NCBI GenBank assembly: GCA_020634755.1
Contig: JACKBC010000030.1
Location: 1-64,000 of the forward strand
DNA from: Caldilineaceae bacterium
GTDB lineage: Bacteria; Chloroflexota; Anaerolineae; Caldilineales; Caldilineaceae
Reading direction: 5' to 3'
Length of the DNA: 64,000 bases
The notes beneath the pieces are model-generated. The model was not told the DNA's origin, ran no database searches, and was given only the letters and a program-made list of their open reading frames with translations. Both the position numbers and the translations under genes were made by a program. Of this stretch, positions 51,964-60,625 are shown piece by piece; the stretch's first letter is position 1; each line of letters opens with the position of its first letter.

Positions 51964-52494
51964 CTATTCCAGCGTAATGGGCTGCTCGCGCAGCTTGTAA
52001 CGGAAGTCGCAGTGGGTAGCGCCCCCCATAATCGTTTGCGTGCGCGTCAATTCCACATCTTTATTAAATCCTTCAATTAGCGCAAAATCTCGATTGCACG
52101 AGAGGACGGCGCCCAACTCCGCCATGCCCAGGCTGCGATAGAGTTCGGCATAGCGGCAGCGAGTCACATTAAAAGCAAATTCTGCCTCATTTTGGGCCAA
52201 GACATCAACTTCCAGCGCGTTGTCTCTCGTCCAATATTGCAGTGAGTCGGCAAAACAGGCTAGCGAATCACCGCCCATATTTTCGGCCAGCTGATCGCCC
52301 TGCTCTTGCGCCACCTGAATGATAGTGCGCCGCACCACATCTAGCACGGCTTCGCGGCCAAATGCATCCCCCAATGCGTCAATAATCGGCTTTAAAATGC
52401 GCGCTTCGGTTTCGCGTCGCGTCAAAACGCCAATGCGTTCATTGAGCGTGTCTAACACTTCGCCTAGCTCATTGTCTGGTAAGTTTATTGCCAT
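51964..52494 (-). CDS. L-2-amino-thiazoline-4-carboxylic acid (ATC) hydrolase-family protein
   Basis: A 176-residue protein matching the ATC hydrolase family by the C-terminal block TRCRYAELYRSLGMAELGAVL, SCNRDFALIEGFN and TRTQTIMGGATHCDFRY, which carries conserved cysteines and a histidine. The family opens the thiazoline ring of ATC on the way to L-cysteine in Pseudomonas, but most family members are untested. AAGGAGATCTC precedes ATG 52494; the longer frame upstream is unlikely. It is a single gene. Confidence 0.82.
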   Translation of the reverse strand: MAINLPDNELGEVLDTLNERIGVLTRRETEARILKPIIDALGDAFGREAVLDVVRRTIIQVAQEQGDQLAENMGGDSLACFADSLQYWTRDNALEVDVLAQNEAEFAFNVTRCRYAELYRSLGMAELGAVLSCNRDFALIEGFNKDVELTRTQTIMGGATHCDFRYKLREQPITLE

Positions 52495-52640
52495 GAGATC
52501 TCCTTTTGCTTGCAAGCCACCAATGACCAACCGCGAAGGCTTTTCTAAAAAGAAAAATATACCAGAAAGCCTTCCCGCTAATCCAGAAAACCCAATAAAA
52601 TTTGGCTATTGATTTTTCTAGATTATACTGCGGTTGAGAT

Positions 52641-52692
52641 GAGAACCGGAGTTTTCCATAGGCTCCACAGGCGTACCCAAACTCCGGTTCTC
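52641..52692. repeat. Hairpin with family G tail
   Basis: GAGAACCGGAGTT pairs with AACTCCGGTTCTC around a 26-base loop. The bases just after it (CATTCAGAGCTGAGTAT) recur inverted at 26838 (ATACTCGGCTCTGAATGAGA) and 27717. It lies between two minus-strand genes. Confidence 0.5.
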
Positions 52693-52737
52693 ATTCAGAG
52701 CTGAGTATAGCCGAATGGCAAGTGTTCAAAGCATAGG

Positions 52738-53193
52738 CTATTCGTAGGAGATAGGCAAATAAAGCTTGTATTTGTGGCCCTTGTGAATACCGATGGGAAT
52801 GACAAAAGGCGTCGACGTGGCCAAAAGAGTAGGTGGAGGCGTCAATGTGAATGTTGGGGATGCAAGCGGCGTGGCGCTTGGCCGTGGTGTCGCTGGACTT
52901 GTCGGGTCGGGTTCTGGTGTTATGGAGTTGTTCAGCGGAGTTGGCGTAATAATTGGCATTGCTGTTTGCAAGGTGGTTGGAGAATTTACCCCAGCCTGAA
53001 CCGTCTGCTCTGTTTGGACTACAAGGGGGCTGGATACAAGCGGCTGTGACGTTGGTGCGGCGTAGAGAACCTCAGCATTTACATAGCAGGGAGAGATACA
53101 AAAAACGGTTAAAATCAGGCGCAAACGGATGCTAATTTGCCCCGCTCGCTGTTCTATTTTGGTCAGCCATTGACCCATAAAAACTGCCCACAT
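52738..53193 (-). CDS. Small secreted Pro/Thr-rich protein with aromatic-LP tail
   Basis: A 151-residue protein with an N-terminal hydrophobic stretch (LRLILTVFCISPCYVNAEVLYA) that fits a signal peptide. A linker follows, rich in Thr, Pro and Ser (PTPLNNSITPEPDPTSPATP). It ends with GHKYKLYLPISYE, nearly the same kind of tail as the secreted protein at 27012 (YKVFLPVS). There is no globular domain, so it is essentially a linker plus tail. The function is unknown. Confidence 0.6.
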   Translation of the reverse strand: MWAVFMGQWLTKIEQRAGQISIRLRLILTVFCISPCYVNAEVLYAAPTSQPLVSSPLVVQTEQTVQAGVNSPTTLQTAMPIITPTPLNNSITPEPDPTSPATPRPSATPLASPTFTLTPPPTLLATSTPFVIPIGIHKGHKYKLYLPISYE

Positions 53194-53417
53194 CTTTACT
53201 TATGTTCAGCGCCGTTTCCCAATACAGCCATGCTTTCTTTGCTTCGTGGCAACGGACGGCAGAACCATTTAGATAAGTTAACTCGGAGGAATGAGCAGTT
53301 TACAGCTTGTTAATGTGAGGCGCTTTACGCTTAATATACTATGTGTGTGCGGCTCATATACTATCCAGATCACAGCCACAAAAAGGCCCTACGCCTGGCG
53401 GCGCAGGGCCTCAATTA

Positions 53418-53503
53418 TCAATTCACCGCAACGGTGTTGGCGATTCAGGCATCGGTCTCGCATGGTGAATCCGACCCAATCTCTTATCGTTGCGATATAC
53501 TGA
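53418..53503 (+). repeat. Family B MITE-like element, copy 4
   Basis: TCAATTCACCGCAACGGTG at the left and TCGTTGCGATATACTGA at the right. It lies downstream of the fused permease gene, in the spacer 53194-53530 that otherwise shows nothing coding. Confidence 0.8.
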
Positions 53504-53530
53504 TTATCTGCAAATGCACATTGTAAACGC

Positions 53531-55546
53531 TTATCCACCACCCTTAACGGCGCCTGCCGTAAGACCAGCCACCATAAAGCGCTGCCCCACAGAATAGAGG
53601 AGAAAAATGGGTACGGCCATTAGCAATGAGGCGGCAGTTAGCTCGCCCCAAGGCTGCACGTCACCAACAATCATCAACCCCAAACCCACGGGCAGCGTCA
53701 TCAGCGTCTGCTTGCTAATGAGCACGTACGCAAAGAGATATTCATTCCACGCATTGGTCACGCCAAAGAGGAAGATTGCCATTAGCGCCGGCTTGGTGAG
53801 CGGCAGCACAATGCGCCAAAAAACCTGGAAGCGATTGCACCCATCAATGAGTCCAGCTTCTTCCAGCTCACGTGGAATCGAAGCGTAGTAGCCCATCATG
53901 AGCCAGATGGCAAAAGGCAAGGCAAACGTTGCATAGGCAATCATAAGCCCGTAGAGGCTGTTCGTCAAGCCAATTTTGGCAAAGATCTGATAGATGGAGA
54001 TGACCAGCAATACGCCGGGCATCAAATAAGCGGAAAAGACGGCGCCGGAGAATACGCGGCTCCCTTTCCAGTTCAACCGGACCAGGCTATACGCTGCCAA
54101 CGATGCTACCAACGTGGAGACAAGCGGCGTTACCATAGAGACCAGGAAGGAATTGCGCATCCACATTAAGAAATTGCGCGTCGGCCCCAGCAGCTTTACG
54201 TACTGTTCCAATGTCCACGGCGCCGGCCAATAGAGCAGCTGCAATGAGTTAAGGCTCGTTGTATTGGCGGCTTGCGCCGAAGCCACAACCTGGGCTTCCG
54301 TTTTAAAAGAGGTAATAAAGACAAAGAAGAAGGGGAACAGCTCAAAAATTAGCAAAATGGCCAGCGCAATACCGGCAAAAAAGTTGACCCGGTTCTGTAT
54401 GGATCGGGAGCGCATTTTTAAGATATGTGGATCGTCCGTAGGCTTTCGCAGCCCTTTGAATAGCGAGCCAATCTTTTCAACCGCCCACTCAATCGCATCA
54501 TTGACCAGCCACAGCCCAGCCACAATAATGTTCAAAAGCATGCGAATTGGCCACGAAATGATGTCAAAGACGCCGCCTTTTTCCGCTTCACTAACAGAGG
54601 CGCGCCCAGTCTGCGTCGCCAATACATTGCGCCCGAGAATAATAATCAGGATTGCCAGCAGTGGCACCATGGACATGGCAGCGGCCACCGCGGTCCCAAT
54701 CCGGAAGCTGCGCGCGGCTTCAATGGCATAGATTGTATACATCTTGGTGGCGCCAAGTGGTCCCCCGCCCGTCAGCAAGAAGACCTGCGTAAAGCCATTA
54801 AAGGTCCAGATAAAGGAAAGCAGCGTCTCCACCAAAATGACATACTGGAGTCCCGGCAGCGTGATGTGCAAGAATTGCCGCCACGCACTGGCGCCATCAA
54901 TTGAGGCAGCCTCATACTGTTCCTTATCAATCGCTTTTAACCCGGCCACTAACAAAAGCGTAAAGAACGGAATACCCGCCCACAGATTTACCAACACCAC
55001 GGATGGCAGCGCTAAATCTGGCGAGCCAAAGAAGGGAATAGACTGATCAATCAAGCCCACCTGCTTCAGCAGCGGATTAACCAGGCCATAGATGGGATCC
55101 AACAGCCCTTTCCAGGTGATCGAGCGCACAACTTCCGGCATAATCCACGGCAACATAACCAGCGCCGTAAAAATTGCCGACGTGCGCGTTAAGCGATTCA
55201 GCAACAACGCGGCGGCCATACCCACAAAAAACTTGAGAATTACAGCCGAAAGGGTATACGTCAACGAAATGCGCACCGAATCCCAGAAGAACGGATCCTT
55301 ATAGAGAATCTGATAGTTTAATAAACCTACCCAAGGGCCAATATCCAAACTGGTGGTGCGGGTAAAGCCAGTGTAAAAAGCGCGCAGAAAAGGGTAGGCC
55401 ACAATTGTCCCCAGCAGAAATATGGCCGGGAACATAAAAAGATAGGCCTCTTTCCAATCTGGCCCCAACATGTGCCGCAAACCGCGCCGCGGCTTCTGTA
55501 TATTTTGCTGACGTTCAACAATAGTCTGTGGGCTTGTTAATTCCAT
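53531..55546 (-). CDS. Fused MalF-MalG carbohydrate ABC permease (importer 4)
   Basis: This single chain of 671 residues has two complete permease domains. The N-terminal half (about 1-310) is MalF-like: YLFMFPAIFLLGTIVAYPFL and EAA loop EQYEAASIDGASAWRQFLHI. A linker with an additional hydrophobic segment (IISWPIRMLLNIIVAGLWLV) joins a MalG-like half (about 395-671) with EAA loop ELEEAGLIDGCNRFQVFWRI and tail VAGLTAGAVKG. Normally these are two proteins, as in importers 1-3 here. ATG 55546 is chosen over the upstream start. The binding-protein gene lies upstream, separated by two repeat elements. Confidence 0.93.
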   Translation of the reverse strand: MELTSPQTIVERQQNIQKPRRGLRHMLGPDWKEAYLFMFPAIFLLGTIVAYPFLRAFYTGFTRTTSLDIGPWVGLLNYQILYKDPFFWDSVRISLTYTLSAVILKFFVGMAAALLLNRLTRTSAIFTALVMLPWIMPEVVRSITWKGLLDPIYGLVNPLLKQVGLIDQSIPFFGSPDLALPSVVLVNLWAGIPFFTLLLVAGLKAIDKEQYEAASIDGASAWRQFLHITLPGLQYVILVETLLSFIWTFNGFTQVFLLTGGGPLGATKMYTIYAIEAARSFRIGTAVAAAMSMVPLLAILIIILGRNVLATQTGRASVSEAEKGGVFDIISWPIRMLLNIIVAGLWLVNDAIEWAVEKIGSLFKGLRKPTDDPHILKMRSRSIQNRVNFFAGIALAILLIFELFPFFFVFITSFKTEAQVVASAQAANTTSLNSLQLLYWPAPWTLEQYVKLLGPTRNFLMWMRNSFLVSMVTPLVSTLVASLAAYSLVRLNWKGSRVFSGAVFSAYLMPGVLLVISIYQIFAKIGLTNSLYGLMIAYATFALPFAIWLMMGYYASIPRELEEAGLIDGCNRFQVFWRIVLPLTKPALMAIFLFGVTNAWNEYLFAYVLISKQTLMTLPVGLGLMIVGDVQPWGELTAASLLMAVPIFLLYSVGQRFMVAGLTAGAVKGGG

Positions 55547-55663
55547 TATTATATTCTCACAGAACAACTATACGGCTATGGCCGATAAAATATAAATCGA
55601 GTCTAAAATGACTCTACAAATATGGTTTTCTCGGGGAAAGTCACGTATAGCAGGATTCTTTAC

Positions 55664-55746
55664 TCAGTACACCGCAACGGTGTTGGCGAAATAGGCGTTG
55701 GTCTGGTTTGTTGAACCCGACGCGCTCTTGCAATTGCGATCTACTG
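55664..55746 (+). repeat. Family B MITE-like element, copy 5
   Basis: TCAGTACACCGCAACGGTG at the left and CAATTGCGATCTACTG at the right. Eight bases later the family A copy begins, so two different elements lie side by side within one transporter operon. Confidence 0.8.
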
Positions 55747-55753
55747 TTACTAA

Positions 55754-55842
55754 CTTATGTTACGCAAGCCTGGCGGAAAGTCGGCTCGCCGACGTTCCTG
55801 TTGCTCTCTAGCAGACTGGCTGTCGCTGCGTAACGTGCGTTA
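55754..55842 (+). repeat. Family A MITE-like element, copy 4
   Basis: ACTTATGTTACGCA...TGCGTAACGTGCGTTA ends with the usual inner hairpin. The spacer on to 56030 contains only AT-rich sequence and a diverged GCGACAGCTAGTC fragment of the same family. Confidence 0.8.
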
Positions 55843-56030
55843 CTAACGTACGCATATCGCCGTGCAATCACAATGAGTTAGCCGCTATGAGTTAGCGACA
55901 GCTAGTCAACCAAGAACGCCTGGGGCGCAGACCAACGTGCTTATTCATACGCAAGGCGCTTGGCAGAAAAAGGGCACTATAGGCCAGAAAAGGTTCCAAC
56001 CTATAGTACCCACTTGTATACAAACGGCTT

Positions 56031-57441
56031 TTATTCTTCGCCAGGTAGGCCATATTCCTGGAAGACCAACACCATGCGATCGTGCGCAGTGGCAACGGCT
56101 TCCTCAACTGGCGTACCGGTAACAAAGGCATTTACCATATCGTTCCAGATACCAGAGTTCTCAATGGCGGTCAAAGCAGCGGACGGCGGTCCAGGCCATG
56201 AACCGGCTTCGATACCGGAATCATCAAGCGCGGCCGGCTTAACCTGCAACGACATTTCATTGCTCTGGGTATATGCAGACATCTCCCACAGGTTGGTGTA
56301 GGCAGGTACAGCATAGGCCGGAGACGATTCGAGCATGGCGTCCATGCGATCCAGGTTGCCAGTCAGTTCAAGGATGGTCGTCTTGGCGTTTTCCGCATTG
56401 GCGGCGCCCTTTAGCAGGAACCAGTCTTTGCTGCCAATTGTATTGAACTCCTGATTGACCGGACCACCGGGAGGCGCCAGGTAAGCGGTCTTCTCGGCTA
56501 CCGGCAACCCATCCACCAACGCCTTGGCATAAACGGTACCGGCATTTTCAGTGTAACCGATCACTTCACCCTGGAAGGCTTCGTTGTTGGAAATGTCGTT
56601 CCAAGCCAACACGCCTGGAGGCAACATGCCCGCCCATTCGTCACCCAAATAGGTGTCTTTGATGAAGTTCATGGCTTCGATCATTTCGGGCGAATTGGTG
56701 CGGATATACTGGCCCGTCTCGTCCTGCCAGCCGGCGCCCCAACCACATTTGATGCGCTGAATAATGCTATTGCCGTCACCAGAGCGGTTAATCGTGATGC
56801 CCCAGCCATAGAAATCGTCTGTAGACACGGCTAAGCAGGCTTCGCGCAGCTTGTCATATGTGCGGACGGTCTGTAGATCAATTCCGGCATCACCGAAAGA
56901 ATCCTTGCGGTAGTAACCACCGCCGGCGCGCTGATGATAAGGCACAGAATACCAGGCGCCATCAAAGATCTTGGTTAGCTGCAAATATGGTGAAGCAGGA
57001 CCATACACGTCTTCAATTTGTGCAACCAGATCGGAAACATCTTGCGTCAGATCCAGTTCGTGCAACAGCTGTGCCGAAAGCGTGTGGCGGACCAGATCGG
57101 GCGGATCGCCGGCCTGTACGGCGGCGGACAGACGCTCGGTTTCACCGGAACCGGCGGCAAAGCCCTGAGAGTCGGCAAGTTCAAGTTCCCAGCCCTTCTC
57201 GGCGGCATATTCTTGCAGTTCAGTCTGAGTGTGCTCATTGTAGGTGTCATGGAAGTCAATATCCAAAATCACCCAGAGGCTACCAGTTTCGACAGCAGGA
57301 GCCGCATCACCGCCCCCTTCAGGCAGCCGGCGCCGCGGGCGCGGCCCCTGGTTGGGGCGCGCAAGCTGCCAGCGCGGCCACGCCAAAGGCGCCGCCCGCA
57401 AACTTTAGGAAACTTCGTCGACTTAAACTATTGTTCGACAC
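56031..57441 (-). CDS. Sugar-binding lipoprotein of importer 4, with a frameshift in its leader
   Basis: The main frame (56031-57401) encodes a family-1 solute-binding protein, but its apparent N-terminus is nonsense (RPRRRLPEGG). In another frame a GTG at 57441, with AAGGAGGACAAT before it, begins a perfect leader: twin-arginine LSRRSFLKF, then LAAC lipobox and a Pro/Ala linker, ending at a TGA at 57319-57321. A one- or two-base indel in the G/C-rich linker near 57320-57340 would join both parts. Either an assembly error or a fresh frameshift separates leader and body. As read, the protein would lack export signals. The fused permease is the next gene. Confidence 0.85.
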
Positions 57442-57802
57442 ATTGTCCTCCTTAATCGGTTGTCGTCAAAAGCTGACTATTTATTGAAATGTACTTCTAT
57501 ATTTTGCTCTGCGTGAAAATCGGCATATGCTTCTTGACAAATATGTTTGCAGATCAAGCAACCATATGGAGATATTGTCGGGAAACTTCGAATTTCATCA
57601 CAAACGCAGTGTATTATAGTGGGTTCTATTTAAAACCAGTGAGCAGTCTGAATCAACAGAATAGTGGGAACGACCGATTTCAAACGACCGCACTACAAAT
57701 CATAGGGCATTAATTTGCGTTTTACGCAAAGGGGAAACAAGATTATACTAAATAAATCAAAGGTTCATCGATTAAGACAACGAACCCATCTGTTGTCTAT
57801 AA

Positions 57803-57978
57803 TCAGTGCACCGCAACGGTGTTGGCGCAATAGACATCGGTCTTAATTAGTGAATCCGACCCTACTGCTTGCCCTTGTGATCTACTGATAATCAGTGCAC
57901 CGCAACGGTGTTGGCGCAATAGACATCGGTCTTAATTGGTGAATCCGACCTCTACTGCTTGCCCTTGCGGTCTGCTGA
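57803..57978 (+). repeat. Two tandem family B elements, copies 6 and 7
   Basis: Copies at 57803-57888 and 57892-57978 lie head to tail with three bases between them. They share an inner GCGCAATAGACATCGG not present in the other copies, so the tandem arose by local duplication. The remainder of the 57442-58151 spacer is AT-rich, without a supported gene. Confidence 0.85.
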
Positions 57979-58151
57979 CAATAATCAGTGTAAGATAATT
58001 ATAACAGTAAATTTTACACTGTTTTTATTTAGGGCTGACGTCTAACGTGCCTAGTGGGGAAGCAACTGCGTACAGAATAACAGAAAATCTTTCACTCGTC
58101 AACTATCTTTAAACATTAAATTTTTACCCCACCAAAACAGGAGGAACCTCT

Positions 58152-59108
58152 GTGAAAATCTTAATCCAATATCCCTTTACGCCCGAGCAGATTGACGCTT
58201 TTAGTGCGCTAGCCGAAGAGCAGGGCAACCATCAGGTCGTGCATGTGGAAAGCGACGAAGAAGCCATTGCCCAAGCCGCCGATGCCGAAGTACTGCTGGG
58301 TTGGTTCAAGCCCGCCGTTTGCGCAGCCGCCCCCAATTTACGCTGGATCCAATCCTTTAGCACCGGTATGGAAAAATTTCTCTTCCCCGAAATTATTGAA
58401 CGCGACGAAGTAAAAATCAGTAATGTGGCCGGTCTCTACGCCAGCCAAGGAGCGGAACACGCTTGGGCGCTGCTGCTGAGCCTAACCCGCGGCATCCACA
58501 CTTCGTGGGACAACATGAAGCAGAAAAAGTGGGGCGGCGGTTCCAATATTGAGCTGGCCGGCATGACCTTGGGGTTAATCGGCCTGGGTGGCTTTGGCCT
58601 CCACATGGCGCGCCGCGCGCAAGGGTATGACATGACGATCCTGGCCATCGACCCCGTGCGCACCGCAAAGCCTGACTATGTGGCCGAGCTCAAGCCCTTC
58701 AATCGCGCCAATTTGCACGATCTGTTGCGTCGCGCCGATGTGGTCATGACCGCCTGCCCGCTGACCGAAGAGACGTATCACTTGATTGGCGCTGAAGAAC
58801 TGGCGCGCATGAAGCCCATGGCCTATCTGATCAACGTGACGCGCGGCGGCATTATTGATGAGCCGGCATTGATCAACGCCCTGCAGAATGGCCAGATCGC
58901 CGGCGCGGGGCTGGACGTGGTGGAAAAAGAGCCGCTGTCACCCGATAACCCACTTTGGGAAGCTCCCAACCTACTCTTAACGCCGCATCGGGCCGGCGCG
59001 TCTCAACATCGGCCGCGCCTGGTCTTTGAATACTTCCTGCAAAATCTGGAACGCTATCTCCAGGGCGAAACGCCCATTGCCATTGTGGACAAGCGCAAGG
59101 GCTATTAG
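58152..59108 (+). CDS. D-isomer-specific 2-hydroxyacid dehydrogenase family protein
   Basis: A 318-residue NAD(P)-dependent oxidoreductase that interconverts 2-hydroxy and 2-oxo acids. The Rossmann motif is LGLIGLGGFGLHMAR near residue 140. The catalytic residues are Arg in NVTRGGIID, Glu in VVEKEPLSP and His in LTPHRAGASQ. GTG 58152 is the start, with AGGAGGAACCTCT before it. It stands between importer 4 and the isomerase/epimerase, so a role in handling hydroxy or keto acids from imported sugars or sugar acids is plausible. Confidence 0.92.
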   Translation: MKILIQYPFTPEQIDAFSALAEEQGNHQVVHVESDEEAIAQAADAEVLLGWFKPAVCAAAPNLRWIQSFSTGMEKFLFPEIIERDEVKISNVAGLYASQGAEHAWALLLSLTRGIHTSWDNMKQKKWGGGSNIELAGMTLGLIGLGGFGLHMARRAQGYDMTILAIDPVRTAKPDYVAELKPFNRANLHDLLRRADVVMTACPLTEETYHLIGAEELARMKPMAYLINVTRGGIIDEPALINALQNGQIAGAGLDVVEKEPLSPDNPLWEAPNLLLTPHRAGASQHRPRLVFEYFLQNLERYLQGETPIAIVDKRKGY

Positions 59109-59204
59109 AAAATGACAGGGTGAAGCGGTGACAGGGTGAAGCGGTGACAGGGTTGCAAGAAACAAGATATCGAGTGTACACATTAAACCCTGTACTCTGC
59201 CACC

Positions 59205-59305
59205 TTGCCATTGCCACTCTGCCACTCTGCCACTCTGCCACTCTGCCACTCTGCCACCTTGCCACTTGCCACTCTGCCACTCTGCCACTCTGCCACCTTG
59301 CCACC
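59205..59305. repeat. 8-bp microsatellite between convergent genes
   Basis: The unit CCACTCTG (with CCACCTTG variants) is repeated about ten times. The array sits between the stop codons of two convergent genes. It is likely slippage-prone. Confidence 0.85.
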
Positions 59306-59309
59306 TTGC

Positions 59310-60113
59310 CTAAAATCCCATGCGCTTCATATACTCAAACATTGCCTTGCTGCGCTTGGCTTCGCTCACCGGATCATCGCCGGGAGGTGGGGCGCCCGGG
59401 CAGCCAGTGACCCAGCGATTATAGCCAATATCGTGCAGCACGTCGCGCACGCCGCCAAAGTCCAGACATTCAGCCTGACCCACCGCTACCCATTCAGGGT
59501 TATATTCGCCTTCCTTGCGCACGGTGCAGGACGCATAATCTTGCAAATGCACGTAGTTGAGCTGGCTGGCAAAATCACGCAGCGACGCGACCGGATCATA
59601 GCCCCACAGCTCGGCGTGGGAGACGTCGATGCAAAGTTTGGCCTTATCCAGATGTTGCATATAAAGCCGCCAGTGGGCAATATTATCTACCAACAAATTG
59701 GTGTGAATATGATAAGTCAACTCCAGCCCCAGCTGAGCGGCATATTCGGCCCACGCATCCGCGCCCTCAGCCGCCGCAATCACGTCGGCATCGGTGACGG
59801 TACGGCCCTCAGGCTTGCGGCCATTCATATACAAAAAGCAGTCGGCGCCCATTTCGGCGGCAAACTCCATGCGCCGCTTGTTGCGCTCCACGTTGGCATA
59901 GTCGCGGCTATCCGGCGTACCCGCGGCCGAGTAGACCGCCATGGGCATGCCCACATTGTCGCAAATCTGCTTGACGTGCTTCGGCGTGCCCAACCAATCC
60001 AGCGGCAGGCGACATTCCCAACCGTCCCAGCCGATCTTTTTCAGCTCGGTCAGCGCCGCTTCCAGGTCTGGCTCGCGCCAACGCAACGCGCAATAGCCCA
60101 ATTTAAATGACAT
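59310..60113 (-). CDS. Sugar phosphate isomerase/epimerase (AP endonuclease 2-type TIM barrel)
   Basis: A 267-residue xylose-isomerase-like TIM barrel. The strand pattern includes KLGYCALRW, KIGWDGWECRLPLDW, VDNIAHWRLYMQHLDKAKL, CIDVSHAELWG with metal-binding Asp/His, and FASQLNYVHLQDYA. ATG 60113 follows AAAGGAGAGAACC; the upstream extension is not family-like. Family members isomerise or epimerise sugars, keto sugars and inositols. The substrate is unknown. The divergent partner at 60171 is 57 bases away and probably shares a promoter region. Confidence 0.88.
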   Translation of the reverse strand: MSFKLGYCALRWREPDLEAALTELKKIGWDGWECRLPLDWLGTPKHVKQICDNVGMPMAVYSAAGTPDSRDYANVERNKRRMEFAAEMGADCFLYMNGRKPEGRTVTDADVIAAAEGADAWAEYAAQLGLELTYHIHTNLLVDNIAHWRLYMQHLDKAKLCIDVSHAELWGYDPVASLRDFASQLNYVHLQDYASCTVRKEGEYNPEWVAVGQAECLDFGGVRDVLHDIGYNRWVTGCPGAPPPGDDPVSEAKRSKAMFEYMKRMGF

Positions 60114-60170
60114 GGTTCTCTCCTTTGGTTGTAAATAAACTATTTTGGATAAATTACATGAAAGAGGCTT

Positions 60171-60551
60171 ATGAACGACGAACAATACCAACGCGGTGTA
60201 GAACAGTTTGCCCAAATGGTGGGCGCCGAAAACATTGATGCGCTGCGCGAGCGCTTCTCCTCGCTATCGCCCGACTTTGAACGTGCGGTCATGGGTGTGG
60301 TGGGGGGCGAAATCTGGAGCCGACCGGGCTTGGACCTCCGTACGCGCAGCCTGTGTAGCATTGCCCTGCTGGCCGGGTTGGGCCGCATTAGTGCGCTGGA
60401 ACTCAACGTAGAGATGGCGCTCAATAATGGCGCCACCGAAGAAGAGATCGTCGAAGTCTTCTTCCAAGTTGCCGCCTACGCCGGTTTTGCCGCCGCATGG
60501 GATGGGCTGCAAAGGGCCAATGTGGTGTTCGAGCGCATGAAAGCACGGTGA
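60171..60551 (+). CDS. Carboxymuconolactone decarboxylase (CMD) family protein
   Basis: A 126-residue protein. The CMD-family helix pattern RSLCSIALLAGLGRISALELNV and GATEEEIVEVFFQVAAYAGF is clear. The AhpD-type CxxC is absent, so it is the gamma-CMD type rather than the peroxidase type. These enzymes act on lactone or muconolactone-type ring products, or are uncharacterised. It is divergent from the isomerase/epimerase. Involvement in sugar lactone turnover is possible but not shown. Confidence 0.88.
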   Translation: MNDEQYQRGVEQFAQMVGAENIDALRERFSSLSPDFERAVMGVVGGEIWSRPGLDLRTRSLCSIALLAGLGRISALELNVEMALNNGATEEEIVEVFFQVAAYAGFAAAWDGLQRANVVFERMKAR

Positions 60552-60625
60552 ACGGAAGAATTGGGAGATTAGTTTATTGGGGATTGGGTGGGCTTTTGAC
60601 CAATAAACCCATTCCCCAATCCCCC

